A DNA stretch of 64,000 nucleotides, taken from the NCBI GenBank assembly GCA_964527565.1, contig CAZGOY010000009.1, forward strand, positions 28,806 through 92,805, written 5' to 3'. Positions within the stretch are counted from its first letter, which is position 1; each line of letters opens with the position of its first letter. The notes below the pieces were generated by a model, which was not told the DNA's origin, did no database searches, and was given only the letters and a program-made list of their open reading frames with translations. The position numbers and the translations under genes are program-made. This DNA comes from JAGXQV01 sp964527565. Its GTDB lineage: Bacteria; Pseudomonadota; Gammaproteobacteria; Burkholderiales; Sulfuricellaceae. Positions 42,667 to 51,969 of this stretch are shown piece by piece.

Positions 42667-45600
42667 TGGCGCGGCACGGGCCCGTTTTCCGGCGCTGGCT
42701 GCGGGCGGCGGGGTTTTTTTCCGTTGTCTGCGCCATCCTGTTCGGCGCGCTGGCCTGGCTGCTGTTCAGCGAAGGCGGGCTTGCCTGGGCGGCCGCCGCC
42801 ATCGAGCGTGCCAGCGCCGGGCAATGGCGCATCGAGGATGCGCGCGGACGGCTGGCGGGCCCCATGTCGGCGCGTGCCCTGCACATCGAGAGCGCAGATG
42901 CGCGTTACACCGTCCACGATCTCCGTCTTGCCTGGAACCCGGCGGCGTTGATGGAAGGCCGTCTGGCGGTCGATTCGCTGTCCGCAGCGCGCCTTGAGAT
43001 GCGCTTGCCGCCCGATGACGCGCCGCCGCTATTGCCCGCACATTTGCGCCTGCCGCTGGCCGTGAACGTGAAAGCGCTGGAGATCGGCGTGCTGGAAAGG
43101 CGCGATACGGCGGGTGGAGCCGTGCGGGTGCTGGCTCGCGACGTGCGCGCCGCGCTTTCCAGCGATGGGGAACGGCACCGCGTCGACGCCCTGTCCGCCC
43201 GCCTCGACGTCGGCGAACTGACGGCGCAGGCGTCGCTCGGCGCCGCATCGCCCTTCGCCCTGGACGCAGCGGTGCAGCTGCGCGGCGCCGGGACACCGGC
43301 AATGCGTGTAAGCGTGCGTGCCGCCGGGACGCTGGAGGACCTGGCTGCCGACTTCGAAGGTCGGGGGGAAGGTTTCAGTGCCGCAGGCCGCGCACGTCTG
43401 CGGCCCCTCGCCGGGCAGCCGCTCGCCGCGCTGCGCCTCGTGGTGCGCGGGCTAGATCCCCGCGCCTTCGCCTTGCGGGCGCCCCACGCGCAACTGGCGC
43501 TGGATGCCGATTTGACGGAAAAGGACGGCACGCTGGCAGGCCAACTGCGCCTCGACAACGGCGCCCCGCAGCCGTTTGACCGGGGCGGCCTGCCGTTCTC
43601 CCGTATCGAGGCACGCCTGGCGCTACGCCTGGGCGAGGCATTGCGCACCCTGCGCCTGGATGCGCTGACGCTATCTGCGGGCGCCTCCGGCGGCACGCTT
43701 TCCGGGAACATCGCGCTGGCGTGGCCGGAAGGCGCCGCCTGGCCGCAGGCACAGGCCGACCTGCGGGTGGCGCGCTTCGATCCCGCCGCCCTGTATTCCG
43801 TATTGCGCAGCGCGCGGCTTGATGGCCGCGTGGCGCTATCCGGCGACGCGGCGGTGCAGAATGCCGTGCTGGCGCTCAGCGACGGCGTGCAGCGTCTGGA
43901 TGCGGAAATTGTCCGGCGCGGGGAAACGCTGGATTTTTCCCGCCTGCTGCTGGTGCGCGGCGCCGCCGAATTGTCCGGCAGCGGCCAGGTGCAACTCGAC
44001 GCGCCCCGCGCCTGGCGTTTCGACGGGCGGCTGCGGCACTTCGACCTCGCCGCGTTCGCCAAGGCGCCGCGTTCCGACCTCAATGCCGAAATCGCGGGCA
44101 GCGGGCGTCTCGCGCCGCAATACGACGGCAGGCTGCGTTTTCTTTTTGCGAAAAGCCGCTTTGCCGGCGAAGCGCTTGACGGCAGCGGCGATCTGGCATT
44201 CAGCGCGCTTGATGAAGCGGCGGGATTGCTTGCCGCGCAGGGAGCGGCTCGCGTGCGGGGAAGCGTGGATTTGCGGCTGGGCGACAGCCGTTTGAAGCTG
44301 ACGGGCGGCTGGGGCGGCAAGGAAGAACGGCTGCAAGTGGAACTCAAGGCTCCGGCCCTGGCGCGGCACGAGCTGGGGCTGCGCGGCGCGCTGGAACTTT
44401 CCGCCACCCTGTCCGGCGGGGCCGCCCGCCCGGACATCTTGTTGTCCGCCAGCGCGCGCGGCTTGGGGCTGCCAGGCCACGCCGTCGAACGTTTCGACGT
44501 GCAGGGGCGCTTGCAGGGCGAGGCGCTGGAACTCGATGTGACGGCGGAAGGCTATCGCCAGGAAGGCAACGCCCGCCTGGCGCGCCTGCACCTCACGGTG
44601 GCGGGCACGCGCGAACGCAACCGGGTGCATGCCGAAGCCCGTCTCGATGCCGCGCGCAGCGTGACGCTGGCGGCGGCGGGCGCGCTACGTGCGGCACCGG
44701 AGGACTGGCGCGACACGGCCTGGCAAGGGGAAATCGAAACCCTGGCCGTTTCCGGTGCGCTGCCGCTCCACCTGAGCGCACCGGCGCGCGTGGAAGCGAG
44801 CCGCCAACGGATTTCGCTCGGCGAGGCCCAGGTCGCCTTCGCCGATGGCCGCATCATGCTGGCGGAAAGCACCTGGACGCCGCAGCGCTGGTCCAGCCGC
44901 GGCCGTTTCAGCGGCATTGCGCTACGCCCCGGCGGCTTGGGCGGCGGGGACGGCGAAACGCCTTTGTTGCGCATGGGCGGCGAGTGGTCGCTCGCCGGTG
45001 CCGGGCATCTCGACGGCTGGCTGCGCGCTGCCCGCGAGTCGGGCGACTGGGTGCTGCCCGGCGATTTGCCGCGCCCGCTGGGCCTGGATGATTTGCGGCT
45101 GGAGGCGAAAAGCGCAGGCGGGCGCCTGCGCGCCGAGCTTGCCGCCAACGGCGCGCGCATCGGGCGCTGGCAGGCCAGCGCCACGCTGCCGCTCGCTCGC
45201 GGCCCCTCCGGCTGGGGGGTGGCGCCGCACGCCGCGCTGGAGGGGCAGGTGCGGGCCGTGGTGCCGGATATTGCCTGGGCCGGTCCGGCCATCGACGGCA
45301 ACCTGACCAGCGCCGGAACCCTCGAAATCGATGCCCAACTGGCGGGTACCCTGGAGGCCCCGTGGATGCGCGGCCACATTCTGGGCAGCGGGCTGGCCGT
45401 CGGCTTTATCGACCAGAACGTCAACCTGCGCGACGGCGTGCTCAAGCTGCGCTTCGAGCGGGAAATTCTCCATATCGAGCGGCTGGAGTTCAGCGCCAGC
45501 CACGATCTGCCCGCCCGTTCCGCCCGTGCGGCGGGGTTTTCGGCGAAGGGCGAAGCGGGGCGGATCGCCGTCAGCGGCACGCTCGATCTCCAGCGCCGCC

Positions 45601-46538
45601 GCGCCAGCCTGATTGCCGCGCTCACGCGCCTGCCGCTGGTTCAACGACCGGAGCGCTGGATAGTGGCTTCCGGCAGCGGGCGCCTGGATTATGCCGGCGA
45701 GCGCCTGAAATTCGGCGCCGATCTGCGTGCCGATGCCGGCTTCATCGCCCAAGCGGCCTCCGGCTACCCGCAACTCGCCGATGACGTGGTAATTGTCGGG
45801 CGCGAGAAGCCCGCGCAGCATGGCCCGCGTATCGAAAGCGACATCAGCCTCGACCTCGGCGAGCACTTCCATCTGCGCGCCGCAGGGCTCAGCGCACGGC
45901 TCTCCGGCCGCTTGCGGGTGCGCGGCAACGGTAGCGGACCGCTTTCCGCCACCGGCAGCATCGCTGCCCAGGATGCCTGGTTCGAAGCCTACGGCCAGCG
46001 CCTGACGGTGGAACGCGGTATCGTCAATTTCCAGGGGCCGCTCGATGATCCGGGGCTGAACGTGCAGGCATTGCGCAAGGGCGGCGCGGTCGAGGCCGGC
46101 GTCGCCGTCACCGGCACGGCGCAACATCCGGTAGTGCGCCTGATCTCGACCCCGCCCGTCCCGGATGCGGAAAAGCTCTCGTGGATCGTGCTGGGGCGCG
46201 CGCCGGATTCAGGGGGCGCCGACGCCTCGCTGCTCTTCGCCGCCGCCAGCGCCATCCTCGGCGGTCAGGGGGAAGGCGTCACCCAGAAGATCGCGCAAAC
46301 CCTCGGGGTCGATGAACTATCGCTGCGCCAGGGAAAGGGCGGCGACCCGCTCACCAGCCAGATACTGACCATGGGCAAACGCCTTTCCGCGCGCGCCTTT
46401 CTCAGCTACGAACAGGGCTTGATGGCATCGGCCGGCGTCATGAAACTCACCGTCACGCTGACGCCGCGAATTTCCATTGTCACCCGCGCCGGCGGCGATA
46501 ATGCCGTTGACGTGTTCTACAACTTCACCTTCGACTGA
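42666..46538 (+). CDS. tamB: Translocation and assembly module TamB
   Basis: A 1290-residue AsmA-like lipid-bridge protein. An N-terminal helix (residues 12-35) anchors it in the inner membrane; the rest is a long repetitive beta-rich rod ending in the DUF490/TamB domain (IVNFQGPLDDPGLNVQALR, LGVDELSLRQG, SYEQGLM). It works with TamA and is thought to carry phospholipids or help autotransporter insertion. The start shares a base with the tamA stop (TGATG). Confidence 0.95.
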   Translation: MARHGPVFRRWLRAAGFFSVVCAILFGALAWLLFSEGGLAWAAAAIERASAGQWRIEDARGRLAGPMSARALHIESADARYTVHDLRLAWNPAALMEGRLAVDSLSAARLEMRLPPDDAPPLLPAHLRLPLAVNVKALEIGVLERRDTAGGAVRVLARDVRAALSSDGERHRVDALSARLDVGELTAQASLGAASPFALDAAVQLRGAGTPAMRVSVRAAGTLEDLAADFEGRGEGFSAAGRARLRPLAGQPLAALRLVVRGLDPRAFALRAPHAQLALDADLTEKDGTLAGQLRLDNGAPQPFDRGGLPFSRIEARLALRLGEALRTLRLDALTLSAGASGGTLSGNIALAWPEGAAWPQAQADLRVARFDPAALYSVLRSARLDGRVALSGDAAVQNAVLALSDGVQRLDAEIVRRGETLDFSRLLLVRGAAELSGSGQVQLDAPRAWRFDGRLRHFDLAAFAKAPRSDLNAEIAGSGRLAPQYDGRLRFLFAKSRFAGEALDGSGDLAFSALDEAAGLLAAQGAARVRGSVDLRLGDSRLKLTGGWGGKEERLQVELKAPALARHELGLRGALELSATLSGGAARPDILLSASARGLGLPGHAVERFDVQGRLQGEALELDVTAEGYRQEGNARLARLHLTVAGTRERNRVHAEARLDAARSVTLAAAGALRAAPEDWRDTAWQGEIETLAVSGALPLHLSAPARVEASRQRISLGEAQVAFADGRIMLAESTWTPQRWSSRGRFSGIALRPGGLGGGDGETPLLRMGGEWSLAGAGHLDGWLRAARESGDWVLPGDLPRPLGLDDLRLEAKSAGGRLRAELAANGARIGRWQASATLPLARGPSGWGVAPHAALEGQVRAVVPDIAWAGPAIDGNLTSAGTLEIDAQLAGTLEAPWMRGHILGSGLAVGFIDQNVNLRDGVLKLRFEREILHIERLEFSASHDLPARSARAAGFSAKGEAGRIAVSGTLDLQRRRASLIAALTRLPLVQRPERWIVASGSGRLDYAGERLKFGADLRADAGFIAQAASGYPQLADDVVIVGREKPAQHGPRIESDISLDLGEHFHLRAAGLSARLSGRLRVRGNGSGPLSATGSIAAQDAWFEAYGQRLTVERGIVNFQGPLDDPGLNVQALRKGGAVEAGVAVTGTAQHPVVRLISTPPVPDAEKLSWIVLGRAPDSGGADASLLFAAASAILGGQGEGVTQKIAQTLGVDELSLRQGKGGDPLTSQILTMGKRLSARAFLSYEQGLMASAGVMKLTVTLTPRISIVTRAGGDNAVDVFYNFTFD

Positions 46539-46586
46539 AATCGGAGAAAACAAGCCCCGGTGGTGGCGGATTGCGGCGCAAGATAA

Positions 46587-46592
46587 TATAAT
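46587..46592 (+). promoter_or_regulatory. -10 box of tRNA-Thr
   Basis: TATAAT ends ten bases before the tRNA, followed by a GC-rich stretch (GCGCGCC), like the discriminator of stable-RNA promoters under stringent control. The -35 region is not clear. Confidence 0.5.
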
Positions 46593-46602
46593 GCGCGCCT
46601 TG

Positions 46603-46678
<76 letters not shown>

Positions 46679-46684
46679 AAAAAC

Positions 46685-46715
46685 AAAGGGTTAGGCGAAA
46701 GTCTAACCCTTTTTC
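46685..46715 (+). terminator. Intrinsic terminator after tRNA-Thr
   Basis: GGGTTAG (46688-46694) and its complement CTAACCC (46703-46709), loop GCGAAAGT, followed by a T-run. It lies ten bases after the tRNA CCA end. Confidence 0.85.
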
Positions 46716-46755
46716 AATTGCGCTCGGCTTTGCAGAAAAAAGGAATATATCGGTC

Positions 46756-47844
46756 ATGAAATGCGGAATCGTCGGATTGCCCAATGTCGGCAAGTCCACC
46801 CTGTTCAACGCCATTACCCGCGCCGGCATCGCCGCCGAAAATTATCCCTTCTGCACCATCGAGCCCAATGTCGGCATCGTCGAAGTGCCCGACCCGCGCC
46901 TCGACGCGCTGGCGGAAATCGTCAAGCCGCAGAAGGTGCAGCACGCGGTGGTCGAGTTCGTCGACATCGCCGGGCTGGTGGCGGGCGCCTCCAAGGGCGA
47001 AGGGCTGGGCAACAAGTTCCTCGCCAACATCCGCGAAACCGACGCCATCGCCCACGTGGTGCGTTGCTTCGCCGACGACAACGTGGTGCACGTGGCGGGC
47101 AAGGTCGATCCCATTTCCGACATCGAAGTCATCAACACCGAGCTGGCGCTGGCCGACCTGGAAACCGTCGAAAAGGCGCTGGCGCGTTCCAGCAAACAGG
47201 CCAAATCCGGCGGCGACAAGGAAGCGGCCCTGCTGGTGACCTTGCTGGAAAAAGTCCGCACCCAGCTCGACGCGTGCCAGCCGGTGCGCGCCCTGAATCT
47301 GAGCGCCGATGAGCGCCTGTTGCTCAAGCCGCTGTGCCTGATGACCGCCAAGCCCGCGATGTATCTGGCCAACGTCGACGAGGGCGGTTTCGACAACAAC
47401 CCCCTGTTGGCCCAGGTGGAAGCATTCGCCCAGCGCGAAAACGCCCCCGTGGTGGCCATCTGCGCCGCGCTGGAAGGCGAGATTGCCGACCTCGAAGACG
47501 AAGACAAAAAAGCTTTTCTCGCCGACATGGGATTGGACGAACCCGGCCTGAATCGCGTCATTCGCGCCACCTACAAACTGCTCGGCCTGCAAACCTACTT
47601 CACCGCCGGCGTCAAGGAAGTGCGCGCCTGGACCATCCACATCGGCGACACCGCCCCGCAAGCCGCCGGTGTTATCCACACCGATTTCGAGCGCGGCTTC
47701 ATCCGCGCCCAGACCATCGCCTATGAGGATTTCATCGCCTGCAAGGGCGAACAGGGCGCCAAGGAAGCCGGAAAAATGCGCTCCGAAGGCAAGGAATACG
47801 TGGTGCATGACGGAGACGTGCTGAATTTCCTGTTTAACGTCTGA
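46756..47844 (+). CDS. ychF: Redox-regulated ATPase YchF (Obg-like)
   Basis: A 362-residue P-loop protein of the OLA1/YchF family that binds ribosomes. G1 is GLPNVGKST, G3 is DIAGLVAGASKGEGLGNKF, and a TGS domain fills the C-terminus (YFTAGVKEVRAWTI, DFERGFIRAQTI). Length matches E. coli YchF. The chosen start begins MKCGIVGLPNVGK. It is well conserved and lies after tRNA-Thr. Confidence 0.97.
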   Translation: MKCGIVGLPNVGKSTLFNAITRAGIAAENYPFCTIEPNVGIVEVPDPRLDALAEIVKPQKVQHAVVEFVDIAGLVAGASKGEGLGNKFLANIRETDAIAHVVRCFADDNVVHVAGKVDPISDIEVINTELALADLETVEKALARSSKQAKSGGDKEAALLVTLLEKVRTQLDACQPVRALNLSADERLLLKPLCLMTAKPAMYLANVDEGGFDNNPLLAQVEAFAQRENAPVVAICAALEGEIADLEDEDKKAFLADMGLDEPGLNRVIRATYKLLGLQTYFTAGVKEVRAWTIHIGDTAPQAAGVIHTDFERGFIRAQTIAYEDFIACKGEQGAKEAGKMRSEGKEYVVHDGDVLNFLFNV

Positions 47845-47973
47845 ATCTTTGTCCAGCGGGGGGCATTCCAGTAGAGTAGCGGCCTTGGCAGATTGTCTCT
47901 GGAACCATCGCCCCCCCATGTTCGAACAAGCCTTCAGGAATATCACGGAATGTCACCGGCTGAATCGAACGAA

Positions 47974-48002
47974 TTGACCGAATCGCGCGATTCTCCTATA
48001 GT
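47974..48002 (+). promoter_or_regulatory. Promoter and operator of the phd/PIN pair
   Basis: TTGACC (47974-47979) and TATAGT (47997-48002) are 17 bases apart. The spacer holds a perfect 14-base palindrome, GAATCGCGCGATTC (47980-47993). This is a textbook layout for self-repression by an antitoxin dimer that blocks RNA polymerase. Confidence 0.75.
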
Positions 48003-48035
48003 GGAATTGTCGTTCTTTGAGGTCGAATCCAAGCC

Positions 48036-48287
48036 ATGCAAACTTATACAGCCAATGAAGCCAAGACCCGTTTTGGCGAGTTTCTGGACCGTGTTCAGCG
48101 TGAGCCGGTGCGCGTAATGCGCCATGACCGCGTGGTGGGCGTCATGGTCAGTGCCGAAGACTATGAAGCGATGCGTGCGTTTTACGCCGACCGTTTGCGC
48201 AAAACCATGGATGAAACGGCACAGATGGCTGAGCGCGCCGGTTTGACGCCGGAAATACTTGACGCGTTGCTGGCGGACGAAAGCTGA
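48036..48287 (+). CDS. Phd/YefM-family antitoxin
   Basis: An 83-residue antitoxin. The opening MQTYTANEAKTRFGEFLDRVQ and VVGVMVSAEDYEAM are the YefM/Phd DNA-binding and dimer region; the tail would wrap the toxin. It sits 33 bases after the -10 box of a promoter with a palindromic operator. The PIN toxin follows seven bases after the stop. Confidence 0.9.
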   Translation: MQTYTANEAKTRFGEFLDRVQREPVRVMRHDRVVGVMVSAEDYEAMRAFYADRLRKTMDETAQMAERAGLTPEILDALLADES

Positions 48288-48294
48288 GAGATCG

Positions 48295-48726
48295 GTGAAC
48301 GTCAGCCAGTTCAAGGTAGTTATTGACACCAATGTCTGGATCAGCGGCGTGCTGGCCAGAATCGGCAGTCCGGCACTGTTGACGCGCAAGGTCGTGCAAG
48401 ACGGGCTGGCTGTTTTTACAGCCCAGACCTTTGCTGAGTTGAAAGACCGCTTGTGGCGGCCCAAGTTTGACCGTTACATCACGATAGAACAGCGAAAAAA
48501 ATTGCTGGGTGACATTGAATCCAGCGCCCTCTGGGTTGAGGTTCCGCCTGCAATATCAGCCGCCAAATTCAGCCGCGATCCGGCAGACGACATGTTTGTC
48601 CACGCGGCGCTAACAGCCCAATCACCTTGGCTTGTCACCGGCGACAACGATTTGCTGTGCTTGCATCCCTTGGGCGATTTGCAAATATTGTCCCCCCGTG
48701 CGGCACTTGAAGAATTAGGCCTTTGA
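48295..48726 (+). CDS. PIN-domain toxin, COG1569-like
   Basis: A 143-residue putative ribonuclease starting at a GTG with GAGAG upstream. Acidic sites: VVIDTNVWISGVLA, FAELKDRLWRPKF and SRDPADDMFVHAAL, and the late GDNDLL. This pairing of Phd-type antitoxin with a PIN toxin is common in betaproteobacteria. Complete. Confidence 0.87.
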   Translation: MNVSQFKVVIDTNVWISGVLARIGSPALLTRKVVQDGLAVFTAQTFAELKDRLWRPKFDRYITIEQRKKLLGDIESSALWVEVPPAISAAKFSRDPADDMFVHAALTAQSPWLVTGDNDLLCLHPLGDLQILSPRAALEELGL

Positions 48727-48802
48727 CCCGGAAACCGCCATGAACGAGGCCAAAAACATCCAAGCATAAAAGCGCATGATTGCACCGTATTCTGAAGAAA
48801 TT

Positions 48803-48982
48803 AATTCTACTTTGTCAGATTGCCTTGTAACGTTTTTGGCTCCCTCCCCCAACGGGGGAGGGTTGGGGTGGGGGCGTTAAATCAAGCGGTTGAATGATTT
48901 GCTCGCCCCCATCCTGTCCTTCCCCCGCGGGGGGAAGGGACGTTCTAACGCCACTTGTCTTGAAATCTGACAAAGTAGAATT
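48803..48982. mobile_element. MITE-like element with 19-bp perfect terminal inverted repeats
   Basis: AATTCTACTTTGTCAGATT at 48803-48821 is repeated exactly as its reverse complement at 48964-48982. The 180-base unit has no coding frame. Inside are two smaller palindromic parts: CCCTCCCCC-AAC-GGGGGAGGG (about 48843-48866) and CTTCCCCCCGC-like GGGGGAAGG around 48920-48950. Target-site duplication is not clear. It looks like a non-autonomous transposable element, but could be a large terminator or a structured RNA. Confidence 0.7.
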
Positions 48983-49026
48983 CACTCAGTGAAGAATCCG
49001 GCAACAATGCTGGGTAAGGGCAAACA

Positions 49027-49356
49027 TTATTGCCCGTCCGCAGGCGGCTGACGCGGCTTTTCGTCAACGTGCGGCAATTCCAGGTGCAGCGCCGCCTTGG
49101 CCAGCAGGTGGGCGGATACCGGCGCGGTGATGAATAGAAACAGGGTGACCAGCACCTCATGCAGGCTGATGCCTTCGCCCCGGCTGCTGAAATACAGCGA
49201 GGAGGCGACCAGCAGGCAGCCCACCCCCAGGGTGGTGGCCTTGGTGGGGCCGTGCAGCCGGGTGTAGAAATCGCGCAGGCGCACCAGCCCCAGGGAGCCG
49301 ATGAAGGTGAAAACGGCGCCGGCCAGGATCAGAAAAGACAACAGGATGTCCAGCAA
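49027..49356 (-). CDS. mrpG: Cation/proton antiporter subunit G
   Basis: A 109-residue subunit with three helices, MrpG/MnhG/PhaG family (GSLGLVRLRDFYTRLHGPTKATTLG). It starts at TTG 49356, with TAGGAGAG upstream. The operon, on the minus strand, is AB-C-D-E-F-G; this is its last gene. The soluble C-terminal tail ends in HVDEKPRQPPADGQ. Confidence 0.9.
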   Translation of the reverse strand: MLDILLSFLILAGAVFTFIGSLGLVRLRDFYTRLHGPTKATTLGVGCLLVASSLYFSSRGEGISLHEVLVTLFLFITAPVSAHLLAKAALHLELPHVDEKPRQPPADGQ

Positions 49357-49365
49357 GTCACTCTC

Positions 49366-49635
49366 CTATTCGATAATGTCGCCGCGCAGCAGATATTTGC
49401 ATAGCGCCACCGTGCCGACAAAGCCCATCAGGGCGATCAGCAGCACCGCCTCGAAATAAAGGGCGCTGCCCAGGTGAATGCCGAGCAGGACCAGCAGGGC
49501 GATGGTGTTGATGTACAGGGTGTCGAGCGCCAGGATGCGGTCCGGCGCGCTGGGGCCGCGCAGCAGGCGCCAGAAGCTCAGTGCCGCAGCGGCGCTGACC
49601 AGGGCGAAGGCGATGGGAATAACCATGCTCATCAT
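49366..49635 (-). CDS. mrpF: Cation/proton antiporter subunit F
   Basis: An 89-residue protein with three helices and the family phrase RGPSAPDRILALDTLYINTIA. GGAGG lies ten bases before the ATG at 49635, inside the end of the E subunit gene, which it overlaps by four bases. Needed for assembly of the Mrp/Pha complex. Confidence 0.9.
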   Translation of the reverse strand: MMSMVIPIAFALVSAAAALSFWRLLRGPSAPDRILALDTLYINTIALLVLLGIHLGSALYFEAVLLIALMGFVGTVALCKYLLRGDIIE

Positions 49636-50132
49636 GATTCAAACACCTCCTTCAGGGGGGCTTCATAGCGCGCCTTGAGGGTGGCGCGCACGGCGTCCGG
49701 GTCGGGCGCATCCAGCGCGTGTACCAGCAGGGTGCGCCGGTCCGGGGAAAGTTGCGCCGAGACGGTGCCCGGCGTCAGGCAGATTGTGTTGGCCAGCAGG
49801 CTGATGGCCAGTTCGCTCTCCAGTTCCAGCGGCAATTCGATGAAGGCCGGTTGCAGGCGTCCGGGGTGTCCCAGAATACGCCGCGCCACGGTCAGGTTGG
49901 CGAGGACGATGTCGGCGAGAACCACGCCCGTGAAACGCAGCAACACCCAGGGTTTGCGGATGCGCACCGATTCCGGCCAGAAGCGCAGGGTGAACAGCGG
50001 GATCAGCCAGCCCAGCACGGCGCCCAGAATAAGCTGTCCGGGGGCCAGGCTGTTGTTGAGCAGCAGCCAGGTGGCCGTCAGGGCGGCGCTGAGCAGGGGG
50101 TGGGGCAGCAGGGAGCGGGATGGCAGGCTCAT
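49632..50132 (-). CDS. mrpE: Cation/proton antiporter subunit E
   Basis: A 166-residue membrane protein with two or three N-terminal helices and a soluble C-terminal domain (LLANTICLTPGTVSAQLSPD, the family signature). Start and stop overlap neighbouring genes by four bases each, so the operon is tightly coupled. Confidence 0.9.
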   Translation of the reverse strand: MSLPSRSLLPHPLLSAALTATWLLLNNSLAPGQLILGAVLGWLIPLFTLRFWPESVRIRKPWVLLRFTGVVLADIVLANLTVARRILGHPGRLQPAFIELPLELESELAISLLANTICLTPGTVSAQLSPDRRTLLVHALDAPDPDAVRATLKARYEAPLKEVFES

Positions 50133-51643
50133 GGCTGTTTTCCCAGGACGGCATCGATGTAGTGCTGGGGGTGCAGCAATTGCTCGGCAATGGCGCCGGT
50201 CAGCGCGTGGAGCGGCCCTGCCGCGCCGGTCAGGGCCAGGGTCAGGAGCAGCAGGCCGAAAACGGGCAGCAGCGAGGTCTGGGGGGCGGGCACCACCGGC
50301 AGCGTGGCATCCGGGTCCGGCGGCAGGGTGTGATAGAACAGCAGGCTGCCGGAGCGCGCCAGGGCAATCAGCGCAAATAATCCGCCGCTCAGCACCGTTG
50401 CCATGATCCAGCCCCAGGCCGGGTGGTCCAGCGCCGCCTTCAGCAGCAGAAATTTGCCGATGAAGCCGGACAGGGGCGGCAACCCCGCCAGCAGCACGGC
50501 CGTCACGAAAAACAGGCCGCCCAGCAAGGGCGCCCCGGCCATGACCGGCCCCGCCTCGAAGCGGTCGGCGAGTTCGCCCCGGCCTTGCGCGATGCGGTCG
50601 GCAAGCAGAAACAGGGCGGCAGCGGCAAAGGTGGAGTGGGGTAGGTAATACAGGCCGGCGGCGATACCGGCGGCGCTGCCCAGGGAAAAGGCGGCCAGCA
50701 GCGACCCGACCGAGGCCAGCACCAGGTAGGCCGCCTGTTCGCGCAGGGTGCGCGCCGCCAGGACGCCAAGCAGGGCGACGGCCAGCGTCGCCAGGGACAG
50801 GGGCAGCAGCCAGGGTTCGATCAGCCGGCTCATGTCACCGGCTGCGGCACCGAAAAACAGGGTGCTCGCGCGCAGGATGGCGTAGGCGCCGACCTTGGTC
50901 ATGATGGCAAATAGCGCTGCCGCCGGCGCGCTGGTGCCCGCATAGGCGGCGGGCAGCCAGAGATGGAAGGGCAGCAGGGCAGCCTTGAGGGCAAATACCG
51001 CAAACAGCAGCAGTCCGGCGGCGCGCGCCGGCCCCAGGTCTTCCGGCGAAACCCGCGCCAGTTTGAGCGCCAGATCGGCCATGTTCAGGGTGCCGAAAAG
51101 GCCGTACAGGGTTCCCACGGCAATCAGGAATAGTGCCGATCCGGCCAGGTTGATGACCACGTAATGCAGGCCGGCCTTGGTGCGCCGCCGTCCGCCGCCA
51201 TGCAGCATCAGGCCGTAGGAAGCCAGCAGCAATATTTCGAAGAAGACGAACAGGTTGAACAGGTCGCCGGTGAGAAAGGCGCCGTACAGGCCGAACAACT
51301 GCATCTGAAAGAGCACGTGAAAATGCCGCCCGCCGATGTCGATGCCCCGGCAGGCATAAAGCAGGGGGAACAGGGCGAGCAGGGCAGTGACCAGCAGCAT
51401 CCAGGCGGCGAGGCGGTCGGCGACCAGGACGATGCCGAAAGGCGCCGGCCAGTCGCCCAGGGCGTAGGTCAGGATCGCGCCGCCGTTCACCGCATGGAGC
51501 AATGCCGCCGCCAGGGCGATTTGGCCCAGCACGGCGGCCAGGCTGAGCGCGCGCCGCCAGCGGATGCCGCCGTGCCGCGCGAGCAGCAGCAGGATGCCGG
51601 CCAGCAGCGGCAACAGGAGCGGCGCGATGACCAGGTGGTTCAT
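50129..51643 (-). CDS. mrpD: Cation/proton antiporter subunit D
   Basis: A 504-residue NuoN/MrpD-type subunit with about 14 helices. Typical pieces: LTGDLFNLFVFFEILLLASYGLM with the conserved Glu, and a Lys-containing ALKAALLPFHLWLPAAYAGT, both in the proton path shared with complex I. It overlaps subunit C by four bases. Confidence 0.94.
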   Translation of the reverse strand: MNHLVIAPLLLPLLAGILLLLARHGGIRWRRALSLAAVLGQIALAAALLHAVNGGAILTYALGDWPAPFGIVLVADRLAAWMLLVTALLALFPLLYACRGIDIGGRHFHVLFQMQLFGLYGAFLTGDLFNLFVFFEILLLASYGLMLHGGGRRRTKAGLHYVVINLAGSALFLIAVGTLYGLFGTLNMADLALKLARVSPEDLGPARAAGLLLFAVFALKAALLPFHLWLPAAYAGTSAPAAALFAIMTKVGAYAILRASTLFFGAAAGDMSRLIEPWLLPLSLATLAVALLGVLAARTLREQAAYLVLASVGSLLAAFSLGSAAGIAAGLYYLPHSTFAAAALFLLADRIAQGRGELADRFEAGPVMAGAPLLGGLFFVTAVLLAGLPPLSGFIGKFLLLKAALDHPAWGWIMATVLSGGLFALIALARSGSLLFYHTLPPDPDATLPVVPAPQTSLLPVFGLLLLTLALTGAAGPLHALTGAIAEQLLHPQHYIDAVLGKQP

Positions 51644-51969
51644 GAATTTTCCTCGCCGTCGACGTGGTCGTTACCCAGTTCCGCGCGCGCTTTCAGCGCC
51701 AGCATGATGACGAAGGCGGTCATGGCAAAACCGATGACGATGGCCGTCAGCACCAGCGCCTGAGGCACCGGGTCGGCATAGCCCGGCAGGCCGCTGCCGA
51801 TGACCGGCGGCTGGCCGATAAGCAGGCGCCCCATGGCGAACAGGAACAGGTTGACGGCATACGACAGCAGGGTCAGGCCGAGCACTACCGGGAAGGTGCG
51901 TCCGCGCAAGCTGAGATAGACCCCGCAAGCGGTAAGGGTGCCGATCAGCAACGCCATCAGGGCTTCCAT
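51640..51969 (-). CDS. mrpC: Cation/proton antiporter subunit C
   Basis: A 109-residue NuoK-like subunit with three helices; the family phrase DPVPQALVLTAIVIGFAMTA is present. Its start overlaps the end of the AB gene by 13 bases. Confidence 0.92.
   Translation of the reverse strand: MEALMALLIGTLTACGVYLSLRGRTFPVVLGLTLLSYAVNLFLFAMGRLLIGQPPVIGSGLPGYADPVPQALVLTAIVIGFAMTAFVIMLALKARAELGNDHVDGEENS

Noticed and set aside
48820..48960. The MITE interior as a small RNA gene
   Set aside because: No promoter or T-run terminator was seen; perfect terminal repeats fit a mobile element better.
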